Shown here piece by piece: positions 1 to 7,765 of a stretch of DNA of 26,490 nt (position 1 is the first letter of the stretch; each line of letters starts with the position of its first letter). Made by a program: the position numbers and the translations under genes. Under the pieces are notes generated by a model, which saw nothing but the letters and a program-made list of their open reading frames with translations, did no database searches and was not told the DNA's origin. The DNA is from Alangreenwoodia sp964438605 (GTDB lineage: Bacteria; Bacillota; Clostridia; Peptostreptococcales; Anaerovoracaceae). Location of the stretch: the NCBI GenBank assembly GCA_964438605.1, contig CAYTKT010000029.1:1-26490 (forward strand). The letters are read 5' to 3'.

Positions 1-3000
1 CACAGCGCCGCGATCACCTCGGACGGCAGCCTCTACACATGGGGCAACAATTGGTATGGAGAGCTCGGCAACGAGACGACAAATAAAAGAGCCACTCCTA
101 AAAAGGTGGACAGTCTCTCGAACGTCACGGCGGTCTCGCTCGGGAGTAATCACAGCGTCGCCATCACCTCCGACGGCGGCTTCTACACGTGGGGACATAA
201 TAGCCGCGGCCAGCTCGGCGACGGGACGGAGGAAGATAAGTCTATTCCGACAAAAGTCCCTTTCTTCCAATCGGGTCAAGGACAGAGTAACGAAACAAAA
301 ACGAAATCAGGAACGATTGATAAAGGATTTGATTGGAGCTTAAACTGGACATGCAGTTTTAAAGAAAACAAATATAGCAAGAAAAGTGACGGTGACCTTA
401 AAATATGGCTTGATAAACATACGGATGACAATATAGGTGACACAGTTTTTCAGACAGAAAAAAAGGATCAGGAACCGTGGCTGACTGAAACAGGGCTGGC
501 CAGAGAAGATTTTAAAACAATACGAATCATTGGATGTGGAACAGCAAATCCATTAGAGATCAACAAAAATACGTTTTCTTCCTATAAAAATGTGGAAAAT
601 TTAATGCTTTCGGACGTTCGCAACATTTGTAAGGGTGCCTTTCAGGGTTGCGAACAGCTTACGCGAATAAGCGGACTGACCGAAGCTTTAACACAAATAG
701 AAGACAGCGCGTTTCAAGATGACATAAACTTGAAAGTAGTTTCAGGTAACATGGCGCAACTGGGAAGAATTGGAGCCAATGCGTTCAAAAATACAGCCAT
801 AACGCAATTCGATTTCGGAAACCGCGCTTTCTCAATCTATGCCAGCGCATTCGAGAATTGCAAAAACCTCGAAAAAATATATCTCCCAGATACCATGATG
901 TACATCAAGGAGTCTGCTTTTTCTGGATGTGAAGGCTTGAAAGATGTCTATTACGATGGTTCGAATGAAGATTGGGAAAAGATTGAAATAGAGAGAGGAA
1001 ATGACCCGCTGAAAAAGGCAACCTTGCACAGCGCCGGTTCACCGGTCATTTATACCCAGGAGGGGAAAAAGCCGATACCCCAGAGGCTTGAGGACATCGT
1101 GAGCGAAACAAGCTCGACAACCTACAATCCCGAGCTCGCCTTGGCGCTCGGATACATCTCCAGTTCTGTCTATGATGAAAACAATATCAAGGATACGTTC
1201 AAAAATCTCGGGATGGAGACACTGGACACTTATTACGCTAGTGAGAAAATGCCAGCATACGCCATCGCAAGAAAAAAGTTGGACGATGGGTCGCAGCTAG
1301 TACTGGTGACCGTGCGCGGCATCTATGATGGCAACGACCCAAAGGTCGCTTTCAACATCGGTCCCTTCACCACCCTTTCCAACGGGAAGCACAAGGGCTT
1401 CCAGAACTCCGCCGACAAGATATACGACGATCTTTCATCCAAGCTCGGGGGGATCCCGAAGGACAACGTGCATTACGTCTTAACCGGTCACAGCATGGGA
1501 GCTGGTGTTTCGAATTTGCTTTCCGTGAAGCTTTTTGACGAGGGCGTTCCCAACTCCTGCGTCTATGACTACAACTTCGCCTGCCCTGATGTTGCGAACA
1601 AGGTGGGCTTCGATTGGAATCCGAACGGCGACCATAACAACATCTTCAACATCTGCAACTCGTTAGACGGTGTCACCTACATCCCTGGCAAAGTGGTTGA
1701 CAAGGTTGGTGACGTGCTCGAATTTTCCTGGTGGGCTACACTGAACAACTGGGGGAAGTTCGGCCGCACTGGATACTTTGATATAGATACCTTTGACTAC
1801 TCAAACCCCGACAACCTGGTTGAATCTGATGAAGGCTACTTTTTATACATGCACAGCACGGGGTTGTACGAGGAGTACTTGGAGCAAAATAGGCCCTTCG
1901 GGAGCCTTCACAGCTACGACGTCAAAAAGGCGGGACCGGCCATCGGATATTTGCTGAAATCACTACCTTCGTTGGTCAATGGAAGAGCGGTAGTTGCTGA
2001 GTGCCCGGTCGATGTCATTGTCTACGATAGCAACGGCAATCCGGTCGCCTCGGTGATAAACAATGAGCCTGACTACTATGACTCCGCTTTCGGGGATGTG
2101 TTCATATTCGTCAATGGCGATAAAAAATGCATCTTGTTACCAGCAGATGAGAACTACACAGTAGACCTCGTGGCGACTGATTCGGGCGAGATGGACTTCA
2201 CGGTACTCGATGGGGACTTCACCAAAGAAGACAACGTGACAAGCGTGAAGAAATTCAAGTCAGTCAAACTTGAAAAGGGCAAGAAGATGCACAGCGACGT
2301 GGACGGGTCCATTGAAGCTGAGAACGTTAAACTCTACGTGACGGACGGTCAGAGCGACACTCCTGAAACAGAGGTTCAGCCGGACGGCACTGAAACATCG
2401 GTGCAGCCGAGCAATCCCGGCGACAACGAGCCGTCGGATAAGCCCTCAGAGCCTAAGGCCCCGGCCTTCAACGACGTCGATCCGAGCGCCTGGTACGCGC
2501 CTTTCGTCGCTAAGGCCGTCCAGTACGGCTTCATGAAGGGCACGAGCGACACCACCTTTGAACCGGAGGGAATCTTTACCCGCGAGATGGCGGCGCAAGT
2601 GCTTTACAACGCATTTGGAAATGGTGGAGTATCTCTTTCTTGCGGAATGCAAGATGTCGACCAGTCTCGGTGGTACGCACCTGCCGTCAACTGGGTGGTC
2701 GAGCACGGATACATGCGCGGCACAGGCAATGGATTCGGCGTGGGACAGAAGATTACCCGCGAGGAGTTCGCACGTATGCTCGCGAACTATAAGGGGATCG
2801 ACCTGAACGCGATCGACACTTCCGTCCTTAACAACTACCCCGATGCTGGAAACCTCCACGATTGGGGAAGAACCGCTATGGCCTGGGCCGTCAAGAGCGG
2901 CATCCTATCCGGCTCTCAGACCGATGCCGGCATCCTCCTCGCACCTGAGCAGGATTCCAACCGCGGCATGGCGGCGGCCCTGTTCGTAAAAGCCAGAGAT

Positions 3001-3015
3001 AACAATGTGATCTAG
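1..3015 (+). CDS. SLH-anchored surface protein with RCC1, BspA-type LRR and class 3 lipase domains (5' end outside window)
   Basis: The frame is open from base 1, so the start and any signal peptide lie upstream. Domains in order: RCC1/BLIP-II-type repeats (about 1-270; recurring HSxAITSDGxxYTWGxN and GELG/GQLGDGT motifs); a BspA-like leucine-rich region (about 500-1010; repeated AFxxCxxL units); an alpha/beta-hydrolase of lipase class 3 (about 1090-2000) with nucleophile motif GHSMGAG (Ser codon 1492-1494) and plausible catalytic Asp (1666-1668) and His (1909-1911); a Pro/Glu/Thr linker (about 2350-2460); and three SLH domains (about 2460-3010). SLH domains bind secondary cell-wall polymer, so the protein should sit on the cell surface. 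RCC1 and LRR repeats are usually binding modules. Lipase activity is inferred from the triad; the substrate is unknown. It ends with TAG at 3013-3015, just before mobile-element debris. Confidence 0.9.
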   Translation, partial: HSAAITSDGSLYTWGNNWYGELGNETTNKRATPKKVDSLSNVTAVSLGSNHSVAITSDGGFYTWGHNSRGQLGDGTEEDKSIPTKVPFFQSGQGQSNETKTKSGTIDKGFDWSLNWTCSFKENKYSKKSDGDLKIWLDKHTDDNIGDTVFQTEKKDQEPWLTETGLAREDFKTIRIIGCGTANPLEINKNTFSSYKNVENLMLSDVRNICKGAFQGCEQLTRISGLTEALTQIEDSAFQDDINLKVVSGNMAQLGRIGANAFKNTAITQFDFGNRAFSIYASAFENCKNLEKIYLPDTMMYIKESAFSGCEGLKDVYYDGSNEDWEKIEIERGNDPLKKATLHSAGSPVIYTQEGKKPIPQRLEDIVSETSSTTYNPELALALGYISSSVYDENNIKDTFKNLGMETLDTYYASEKMPAYAIARKKLDDGSQLVLVTVRGIYDGNDPKVAFNIGPFTTLSNGKHKGFQNSADKIYDDLSSKLGGIPKDNVHYVLTGHSMGAGVSNLLSVKLFDEGVPNSCVYDYNFACPDVANKVGFDWNPNGDHNNIFNICNSLDGVTYIPGKVVDKVGDVLEFSWWATLNNWGKFGRTGYFDIDTFDYSNPDNLVESDEGYFLYMHSTGLYEEYLEQNRPFGSLHSYDVKKAGPAIGYLLKSLPSLVNGRAVVAECPVDVIVYDSNGNPVASVINNEPDYYDSAFGDVFIFVNGDKKCILLPADENYTVDLVATDSGEMDFTVLDGDFTKEDNVTSVKKFKSVKLEKGKKMHSDVDGSIEAENVKLYVTDGQSDTPETEVQPDGTETSVQPSNPGDNEPSDKPSEPKAPAFNDVDPSAWYAPFVAKAVQYGFMKGTSDTTFEPEGIFTREMAAQVLYNAFGNGGVSLSCGMQDVDQSRWYAPAVNWVVEHGYMRGTGNGFGVGQKITREEFARMLANYKGIDLNAIDTSVLNNYPDAGNLHDWGRTAMAWAVKSGILSGSQTDAGILLAPEQDSNRGMAAALFVKARDNNVI

Positions 3016-3049
3016 CTTCAAGCGATGACCGATTGGGCAATCCCCGAGG

Positions 3050-3157
3050 ATCGAGTAGGGGAGATTTTCTCTCCCCTCTCACACCACCGTACATGCCGTT
3101 CGGCATACGGCGGTTCAACATAGCTTCAAGGCGTGACGCTCATTGTAGTAGTCCAAT
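3050..3157 (-). mobile_element. Group II intron 3' remnant (end of maturase ORF, domain V, domain VI)
   Basis: On the minus strand a short open tail reading LDYYNERHALKLC ends in TGA at 3117-3115. It overlaps the start of a 35-nt hairpin (3116-3082) with the helical pattern of group II intron domain V (CCGCCGTATGCC, GAAC loop, GGCATGTACGGTGG). A second hairpin follows (AGGGGAG/CTCCCCT) and ends in CTACTCGAT, typical of domain VI with its branch-point A and the intron 3' end near 3050. Nothing resembling the rest of the reverse transcriptase or domains I-III is present at higher coordinates; IS256-like sequence begins within about 75 bases. It is therefore a 5'-truncated, inactive copy. Family assignment rests on hairpin shape and sequence familiarity. 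Confidence 0.7.
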
Positions 3158-3231
3158 CAACGGGAGTATCCCAAAGTTTGTGGAAACCTCCGTACTGATG
3201 TAAAATCCTCTCATCGGTAGGGAGGTTATTT

Positions 3232-3407
3232 ATGGGACGGAGAAAATCAGAATCCCCACAAAAAGCAGCACTTCGGGAAACGATGGGCAATTATAGGAAA
3301 AATAACGATGTCCGCATAAAGGACGGCGCGGATGTCAAGTCCGTCATGAGATAGGATGTCCGTCATCCTGGAGGAAACCCTGGACGCGGAAATGGACGAA
3401 GAAACGT
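3232..3407 (+). pseudogene. IS256-family transposase, N-terminal fragment with frameshift
   Basis: ATG at 3232 follows GGGAGG (3220-3225) and reads MGRRKSESPQKAALRETMGN, then a stretch ending KSVMR before a TAG at about 3352. One frame over, the sequence continues RMSVILEETLDAEMDEE to about 3400. The combined reading matches the well-known start of IS256-type transposases (ESPxKxALRExM...IMRDMMSVILEGxLDxEMDEELG). The remaining ~330 residues, with the DDE catalytic core, are absent. A frameshift plus truncation makes this a dead fragment. No terminal inverted repeats were identified with confidence. Confidence 0.8.
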
Positions 3408-3461
3408 ATGCGCCAACTCCTGTATAAGCTCTTCTGCGTTTTGACCACGATCCTGCTCAGT

Positions 3462-3490
3462 AAAAAAGCCCGGAGATTTTCGCTCCGGGC
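3462..3490 (-). terminator. Rho-independent terminator, minus strand
   Basis: GCCCGGAG (3468-3475) pairs perfectly with CTCCGGGC (3483-3490) around a 7-base loop. The minus-strand transcript continues into six U residues (A run 3462-3467 on the plus strand). No intact minus-strand gene remains upstream of it, so it probably belonged to a lost mobile element. Confidence 0.7.
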
Positions 3491-3613
3491 GGTAGATGGA
3501 TTGTATCACGATAGGACACCCTTAGGGACACCCATGGGCACAGGCTTTGAAATTACAACGCTTGTTGTGAAGGTCATATTCGAATTCTATATGGCGCGCC
3601 AGAGTTTAAAAGT

Positions 3614-3662
3614 GGCTGAAAACCTGAAAAAATCAAAAGTTTTCAGCCGTTTTCATTTTTTG
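3614..3662 (+). terminator. Rho-independent terminator, plus strand
   Basis: A perfect 10-bp stem GGCTGAAAAC (3614-3623) / GTTTTCAGCC (3639-3648) with a 15-base loop, followed by a T-rich tail to 3662. The reverse strand is also A/T rich, so weak bidirectional function is possible. It isolates the surface-protein and mobile-element region from the next gene. Confidence 0.7.
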
Positions 3663-3891
3663 TAAACGTCCTGATTTGCCCTGGTTTCACCTCAAAATGA
3701 AGGATTTTTTACTTCCGGTCAGTCATGAAGGCGTCTGAAACGGGCGGAGGAAGCGATGAATCGGGAGGTTTCTGAGGATTATTTTTGAAGCAGCGCTTCT
3801 GTTTTCGTACACTGAATAATTTGTCCGCATATGTGTCTGAGTTTCCGCATACATTTATCGTAGGTTTATGTATGAAGGAGAAAAAGGACAT

Positions 3892-4383
3892 ATGAAAAAG
3901 CCGGCATTTATGAACAGCAGGGGAGCGGAGGGCGGCAGAAAGCGCGGATGGCTGATTCTGCGCATCGCTATCGTAGTGATTGCCGTGGTGTCGCTTATCT
4001 TAGTGGCAAAACTGAAAGGGACAGGCGGGAGTGTTGATTTTACGGCATTGACGGAGAACGCGGTACCGCAGCAGATTTCCAGCGAGATCATTCCGGAGTA
4101 TCGCGACATGGAGCGCGCATTGGCGTGTATCTGTGAAGATAAGGTTTATGTACTTGCGATGAGGGGCGAGAAGCCGACGACAGGGTACGATATTGCAATC
4201 GAGAGCATGGAACTTAATACGGATAAGAACGATGAGGATACGCTGACAGTTAATGTGTTGTTTACAGATCCGCAGGCGGGCGCTTCGCTGACGCAGGCTC
4301 AGACGTATCCGTACATAGTGGCTGAAACGGACCTTCAGGAACTTCCAGATAAGATTGAAATGCAGATCAAATATGCGGATTAA
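3892..4383 (+). CDS. Membrane-anchored protein with PrcB_C-like domain
   Basis: Start chosen at ATG 3892 because AAGGAG (3875-3880) lies upstream; an in-frame ATG at 3868 lacks a comparable site. The 163-residue product has a basic N-terminus, one hydrophobic helix (about residues 20-40, ILRIAIVVIAVVSLILVA), then an extracytoplasmic domain. That domain contains the motif RGEKPTTGYDIAIESMEL and a later DPQAG...TYPYIVAE segment, the pattern of the PrcB C-terminal domain (GEKPTGGYxxxI ... DPxPGxxxxxxxTxPY). PrcB in spirochaetes is a subunit of a protease complex; small proteins with this domain in Bacillota have no defined role known to me. No protease gene is adjacent. It appears monocistronic. 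Confidence 0.8.
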   Translation: MKKPAFMNSRGAEGGRKRGWLILRIAIVVIAVVSLILVAKLKGTGGSVDFTALTENAVPQQISSEIIPEYRDMERALACICEDKVYVLAMRGEKPTTGYDIAIESMELNTDKNDEDTLTVNVLFTDPQAGASLTQAQTYPYIVAETDLQELPDKIEMQIKYAD

Positions 4384-4703
4384 GTGTGCGCAGCAAGATG
4401 GAAGTTTTTTTCTCTGATTGGGAAAGTTACGCAGAAAATCGAACTCTGGTGTGATACAATAAAAATATTATGCCGGGGTTCTTTTTTATTGTTTATTATA
4501 TTTCCTGGGTTGGCGTGTTAGTGAGTGATGGTATGAAAAGATAGAAGTAATACAGAAAATGAAAGAATAAGTATGAAAAAGAATTAACATAAGGTATGAA
4601 GCAGAATGAAAAATAGAAATATGGAAAAATGAATAAATCAGGGAATTAAATTGAAAATAAAAATATCAAGCAGGAAATAAGAGGGAGAAAACAGGATGGG
4701 AGA
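4384..4703 (+). promoter_or_regulatory. Intergenic leader with candidate extended -10 promoter and C-poor, purine-rich tract
   Basis: TGATACAAT (4452-4460) matches an extended -10 element (TGn followed by TACAAT); no good -35 is visible, as is common for extended -10 promoters. If used, it gives a 5' leader of over 230 nt for the thioesterase-acetyltransferase pair. From about 4521 to 4703 the plus strand is A/G rich with only about seven C residues, so the RNA would be nearly unstructured. No hairpin, riboswitch or small ORF with a ribosome-binding site was recognised. Confidence 0.4.
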
Positions 4704-5150
4704 ATGAAGGGAAATAATCAATCAAAAGCGTATTATCGGGTGATTTATGGTGATACGGATGCGATGAGGATCGTTTATAATGCGAATTATCTGAGATTTT
4801 TTGAAATCGGCAGGAATGAATTTTTAAGACAGCTGGGATTTCCTTATGCGGAACTGACGGATGAGTATGATCTCCAGTTTCCGCTGGTGGAGACGACAAT
4901 CAAGTATAAGAAGCCGGCGCAGTATGATGATGTTCTTGAGATTCGCAGTTGTGTTCTGGAGTTGAAGAACGCGTCGGTTATTATGGGTTACGAGATTTTG
5001 AATCAAGAGACGGGCGATCTGCTGGCGACGGGCTCGACGAAGCACGCATTTGTCAACGGGGATATGAAGCCGGTTGCGCTGAGGTGTCAGGCGCCTGATT
5101 TGGACAAGGCGATAAGAAAGTTTATGGAAGATGGAGGGCAGGAAGTATGA
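4704..5150 (+). CDS. Acyl-CoA thioesterase, YbgC/4-hydroxybenzoyl-CoA thioesterase family (hot-dog fold)
   Basis: 148 residues, the normal length for the family. The N-terminal signature YGDTDAMRIVYNANYLRFFE (residues 15-34), then IGR, carries the expected catalytic Asp19 of the DTDxxxxVYxxNYxxFFExxR motif. The enzyme should hydrolyse acyl-CoA (or acyl-ACP) thioesters in the cytoplasm; chain-length preference cannot be read from sequence. ATG 4704 has AGGA at 4693-4696. The stop overlaps the start of the next gene by 4 bases (ATGA, 5147-5150), so the two are translationally coupled. That pairing with an acetyltransferase is not one I recognise as a standard pathway. Confidence 0.88.
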   Translation: MKGNNQSKAYYRVIYGDTDAMRIVYNANYLRFFEIGRNEFLRQLGFPYAELTDEYDLQFPLVETTIKYKKPAQYDDVLEIRSCVLELKNASVIMGYEILNQETGDLLATGSTKHAFVNGDMKPVALRCQAPDLDKAIRKFMEDGGQEV

Positions 5151-5761
5151 ACTTAAAGGAGTTTTTAGCTTATTTGAACAGCGGGAAACGTGTGGAGGCC
5201 GGTTCGGAGGTGCATCAGTTTATGCACGGCGTGTCGCAGGAGGCGCTGCGGATTACGGCGGAACTGAACGGGAGCTACCATGAGCCTCAGGAAGTGCGGC
5301 ATCTGTTTTCGGAACTGACGGGCAAGGAGGTTGATGAGGGATTTTCAATGTTTCCGCCGTTTTATACAGACTGTGGGAAGAATATCACGATAGGGAAAAA
5401 TGTTTTTATTAATTCCGGATGCCGTTTTCAGGATCAGGGCGGCATTTTTATCGGTGATAATGCGCTAATCGGCCATAACGCGGTTCTTGCGACGCTGAAT
5501 CACGATTCTGATCCGGCGAAGCGCGGCGATATGTTTCCAAAACCGATTCATATCGGTAAAGATGTTTGGCTTGGAGCCAATGTGACGATTGTTCCGGGAG
5601 TTACGGTCGGCGATGGGGCGATTATCGGGGCAGGGGCTGTTGTGATTGAAGATGTGCCGGCGAACACGGTGGTAGCTGGTGTTCCGGCGGCAGTCATTAA
5701 AAAGGTAAGTACCGTTGTGGGCGCGGCAGCGGAAAGCGACGAAACTGGCGGGCAGGCATAA
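5147..5761 (+). CDS. Hexapeptide-repeat sugar O-acetyltransferase, maltose/galactoside acetyltransferase (MAT/GAT) type
   Basis: 204 residues. The N-terminal helical cap (about 1-65) is of the Mac type. A left-handed beta-helix of hexapeptide repeats (about 75-185; ITIGKNVFIN, IFIGDNALIG, IHIGKDVWLGANVTI, VTVGDGAIIGAGAVV) contains the catalytic His119 in LNHDSDP, equivalent to the THPLDP region of maltose acetyltransferase. It should transfer acetyl from acetyl-CoA to a sugar or similar hydroxyl; the natural acceptor is unknown. Start ATG 5147 overlaps the thioesterase stop. The last ~20 residues (after KKVSTVVG) are Ala/Gly-rich, and their DNA is the first unit of a tandem repeat that continues beyond the stop, so the natural C-terminus probably lies near Lys190. 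Confidence 0.9.
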   Translation: MNLKEFLAYLNSGKRVEAGSEVHQFMHGVSQEALRITAELNGSYHEPQEVRHLFSELTGKEVDEGFSMFPPFYTDCGKNITIGKNVFINSGCRFQDQGGIFIGDNALIGHNAVLATLNHDSDPAKRGDMFPKPIHIGKDVWLGANVTIVPGVTVGDGAIIGAGAVVIEDVPANTVVAGVPAAVIKKVSTVVGAAAESDETGGQA

Positions 5762-5851
5762 GCCCGGTTGCGGGCGCGGCAGTGGAAAACGACAGAATTG
5801 GTGGCAGGCAGGCATAAACCAGGTTACGGACACGGCAGCGGAAATTGGTGA
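5709..5851 (+). repeat. Degenerate tandem repeat, unit about 54 bp, ~2.6 copies
   Basis: Three consecutive units begin near 5709, 5762 and 5818. Each contains GTT(G/A)(T/C)GG(G/A)C(G/A)CGGCAG(C/T)GGAAA, and the first two end in GGCAGGCATAA. The first unit encodes the C-terminal tail and stop of the acetyltransferase. The second repeats both tail and stop in non-coding DNA, and the third is truncated just before the next ribosome-binding site. It looks like a local duplication that started at the gene end. Confidence 0.75.
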
Positions 5852-5862
5852 GGACGGTTGAA

Positions 5863-6730
5863 ATGGGAAAAAATTTTGAACAGCTTTACGACGATCTGAT
5901 TCAGGCGATTCCGGAGGATACGCCGGTTGATGAGCTGATTTGCACGCATTTTGCAGCGATTCGCGCCAGATACGGCATCAGTCAAAGTGATTTGTGCCTC
6001 CTGCTGGGATGGGGTGCTAAAACTGTCACACGCTATGAGAGCCACCAGGTACAGGACATTGCCCACGATACCATCCTTCGCAAACTGGATTCTGCCCCGG
6101 AGTGGTTCCTGCGGTTACTTCATGCGGGAAAAGAATCTCTCTCTGCCGTGTCCTACGCAAAATACCTGGAAACCGGAAATTTTTGAGCAGGATCACGATC
6201 TGTATCTGAAAAGTGCCATCATGTCCAAATATCCCCGTTTCCTTCACAATCCGGATGCGACCGGCGGAAAAGAATTGTCGCTGGGTGTGGTTGCCGACAT
6301 GATACGTTACTATGCCAATTCTCCGAGGGTGACGAGCTTATTCCGTGTCAAGCTCATGAAGATGTTATGGTATGCTGATGCGCTTTCCTACAAACGCCGC
6401 GGGCGTGCGATTTCCGGGATGGTGTACAGGGCTCTGCCGATGGGAGCTGTTCCGGTAGCTTACGAATCAATCCTTGATCTTAGCACCGTACATTGCGAAG
6501 AAATCGAAATCGGGGATGGGACAGGATACAGATACATCCCTACAGAAAACCGGAACTATCCTCATCTGACACCAAAGGACATGGAAGTACTGGACGCGGT
6601 CATCCAGCGATTCGGTATGGTCTCGAAGAACGAGATCGTCGATACGATGCATCAGGAGGAGGCTTATATCAAAACGGCTCCCCATGATATCATCCAGTTC
6701 AAATATGCAAAGACGCTGAGCCTGTCCTGA
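5863..6730 (+). pseudogene. HTH-Panacea (DUF4065) antitoxin-like protein, split by a +1 frameshift at 6180-6186
   Basis: ATG 5863 (AGGA at 5851-5854) opens a frame with an XRE/MqsA-like helix-turn-helix (IRARYGISQSDLCLLLGWGA then KTVTRYES, about residues 33-60). It stops at TGA 6184-6186. One base over, the sequence continues in frame FEQDHDLYLK to TGA 6728-6730 and encodes a Panacea/DUF4065 (SocA-like) domain (LMKMLWYADALSYKRRGRAI, then SGMVYRALPMGAVP). The family normally has zinc finger, HTH and Panacea domains in one chain; the zinc finger is missing here. The break is at GGAAATTTTTGAGCAG: five T where four would give one continuous protein of about 288 residues. It may be a mutation, a sequencing error or a slippery TTT-TGA shift. 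Panacea domains are neutralising modules of toxin-antitoxin pairs, but no toxin gene is adjacent. Confidence 0.75.
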
Positions 6731-6735
6731 CCCCA

Positions 6736-6778
6736 CAGAAAGCGGCCGGGAGAGACGATTCTTTCTCAGTTTTTTTTC
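6736..6778 (+). terminator. Weak rho-independent terminator after the HTH-Panacea gene
   Basis: CAGAAAG near 6736 can pair with CTTTCT near 6764, with the GC-rich CGGCCGGGAG in the loop, followed by eight T (about 6770-6778). The stem is short and imperfect, so efficiency is doubtful. The T run and position between the gene end and queC support the call. Confidence 0.45.
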
Positions 6779-6862
6779 ATGAAATCCGTATTTTTGCAGA
6801 AGGTTTGCCGGAAAAATCTTTGCAGTCCATAGAATCAACCTCATATTAGAAAGGAAGATAAA

Positions 6863-7546
6863 ATGAAAGCACTCGTCTTATTCAGCGGTGGCGTAGACAG
6901 TACGACGTGTCTCGGAATGGCGGTTTCCCGATATGGCGCGGAAAATGTCACGGCGCTGTCCATATTTTACGGGCAGAAGCACGACAGGGAAGTGCAGGCC
7001 GCGGAGAAAATAGCAAACTGGTACGGCGTGGAACTGATCCGGCTGGATCTGACGCCAATTTTCAAATTCAGCGATTCCAGTCTGCTGAAACAGTCTTCTC
7101 AGGATATTCCGAAGGAGTCCTACGCGCAGCAGCTAGCGCACAGCGGCGGCGATCCGGTATCGACGTATGTGCCGTTTCGCAACGGGCTGTTTTTGTCCTC
7201 CGCTGCCAGCATTGCACTTTCTAAAGGATGCGGCCTGATTCTTTACGGAGCGCACAGTGACGACGCGGCAGGCAACGCGTATCCTGACTGCAGCAGCGCT
7301 TTTAACAACGCTATGAACGCGGCTGTTTACGAAGGCAGCGGCGGGAAACTGAAGATTGAAGCGCCGTTTGTCGGCCTGACGAAGGCGGACGTCGTACGTA
7401 TCGGACTGGAATTGAACGTTCCTTATGAATACACATGGAGCTGTTACGAGGGCGGCGAGCGCCCGTGCGGTGTCTGCGGCACGTGTATCGACCGTGCGAA
7501 GGCGTTTGAACTCAACGGAGTGAAGGATCCGGCGCTGGGGGATTGA
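6863..7546 (+). CDS. queC: 7-cyano-7-deazaguanine synthase
   Basis: 227 residues, typical for the family. The PP-loop ATP-binding motif SGGVDST occupies residues 8-14, and four zinc-binding cysteines lie at 194, 202, 205 and 208 (CYEGGERPCGVCGTC). QueC converts 7-carboxy-7-deazaguanine, ammonia and ATP to preQ0 in the queuosine (or deazapurine DNA-modification) pathway. Start ATG 6863 has GAAAGGAAG upstream. No other queuosine gene (queD, queE, queF, tgt) is in the window, and the 130-bp upstream region shows no preQ1 riboswitch I can recognise, so it seems a stand-alone gene. Confidence 0.96.
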   Translation: MKALVLFSGGVDSTTCLGMAVSRYGAENVTALSIFYGQKHDREVQAAEKIANWYGVELIRLDLTPIFKFSDSSLLKQSSQDIPKESYAQQLAHSGGDPVSTYVPFRNGLFLSSAASIALSKGCGLILYGAHSDDAAGNAYPDCSSAFNNAMNAAVYEGSGGKLKIEAPFVGLTKADVVRIGLELNVPYEYTWSCYEGGERPCGVCGTCIDRAKAFELNGVKDPALGD

Positions 7547-7557
7547 TTGAGGCTGGC

Positions 7558-7593
7558 GAGAAGCCGGAGCTTGCAGCAGTGAGAAGCCGGAGC
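7558..7593 (+). repeat. Short direct repeat GAGAAGCCGGAGC (two copies, 23-bp period)
   Basis: Exact 13-bp copies at 7558-7570 and 7581-7593, just after the queC stop. Like the repeat after the acetyltransferase, it is GC rich and lies directly downstream of a coding region. No hairpin or function is evident. Confidence 0.6.
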
Positions 7594-7765
7594 CGCGGCA
7601 ACAGAAACGCGATTGCGGCACAGCAGAAAAACATTATATGTAATAAAATGGAAATTCGACCGGGCCATGGATACAAAAGTCGTGGTGAAATCTGATGTAA
7701 ATAACTGTAAATTGCTGCTGCGTGATACCGGCTGCGGAAAAAATCGGCGCAGTGGCAAAAAAGTA

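Larger units (their letters stand above)
3408..3891. other. Intergenic region without recognisable gene
   Basis: After the IS256 fragment there is a short open frame (3408-3665, plus) without recognisable homology or a ribosome-binding site; I do not consider it a gene. The region holds two terminator-like hairpins, one on each strand, listed separately. A GC-rich stretch containing CTTAGGGACACCCATGGG (about 3520-3537) looks like mobile-element boundary sequence, but no partner repeat is visible. From 3700 to 3860 I see no feature. Confidence 0.5.

Noticed and set aside
3408..3665. 85-codon plus-strand ORF after the IS256 fragment
   Set aside because: It runs through two terminator hairpins, lacks a ribosome-binding site and has no recognisable domain.
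6731..6862. Search for a preQ1 riboswitch upstream of queC
   Set aside because: No sequence resembling the class I preQ1 aptamer or its pseudoknot was found; only a weak terminator and a plain ribosome-binding site.
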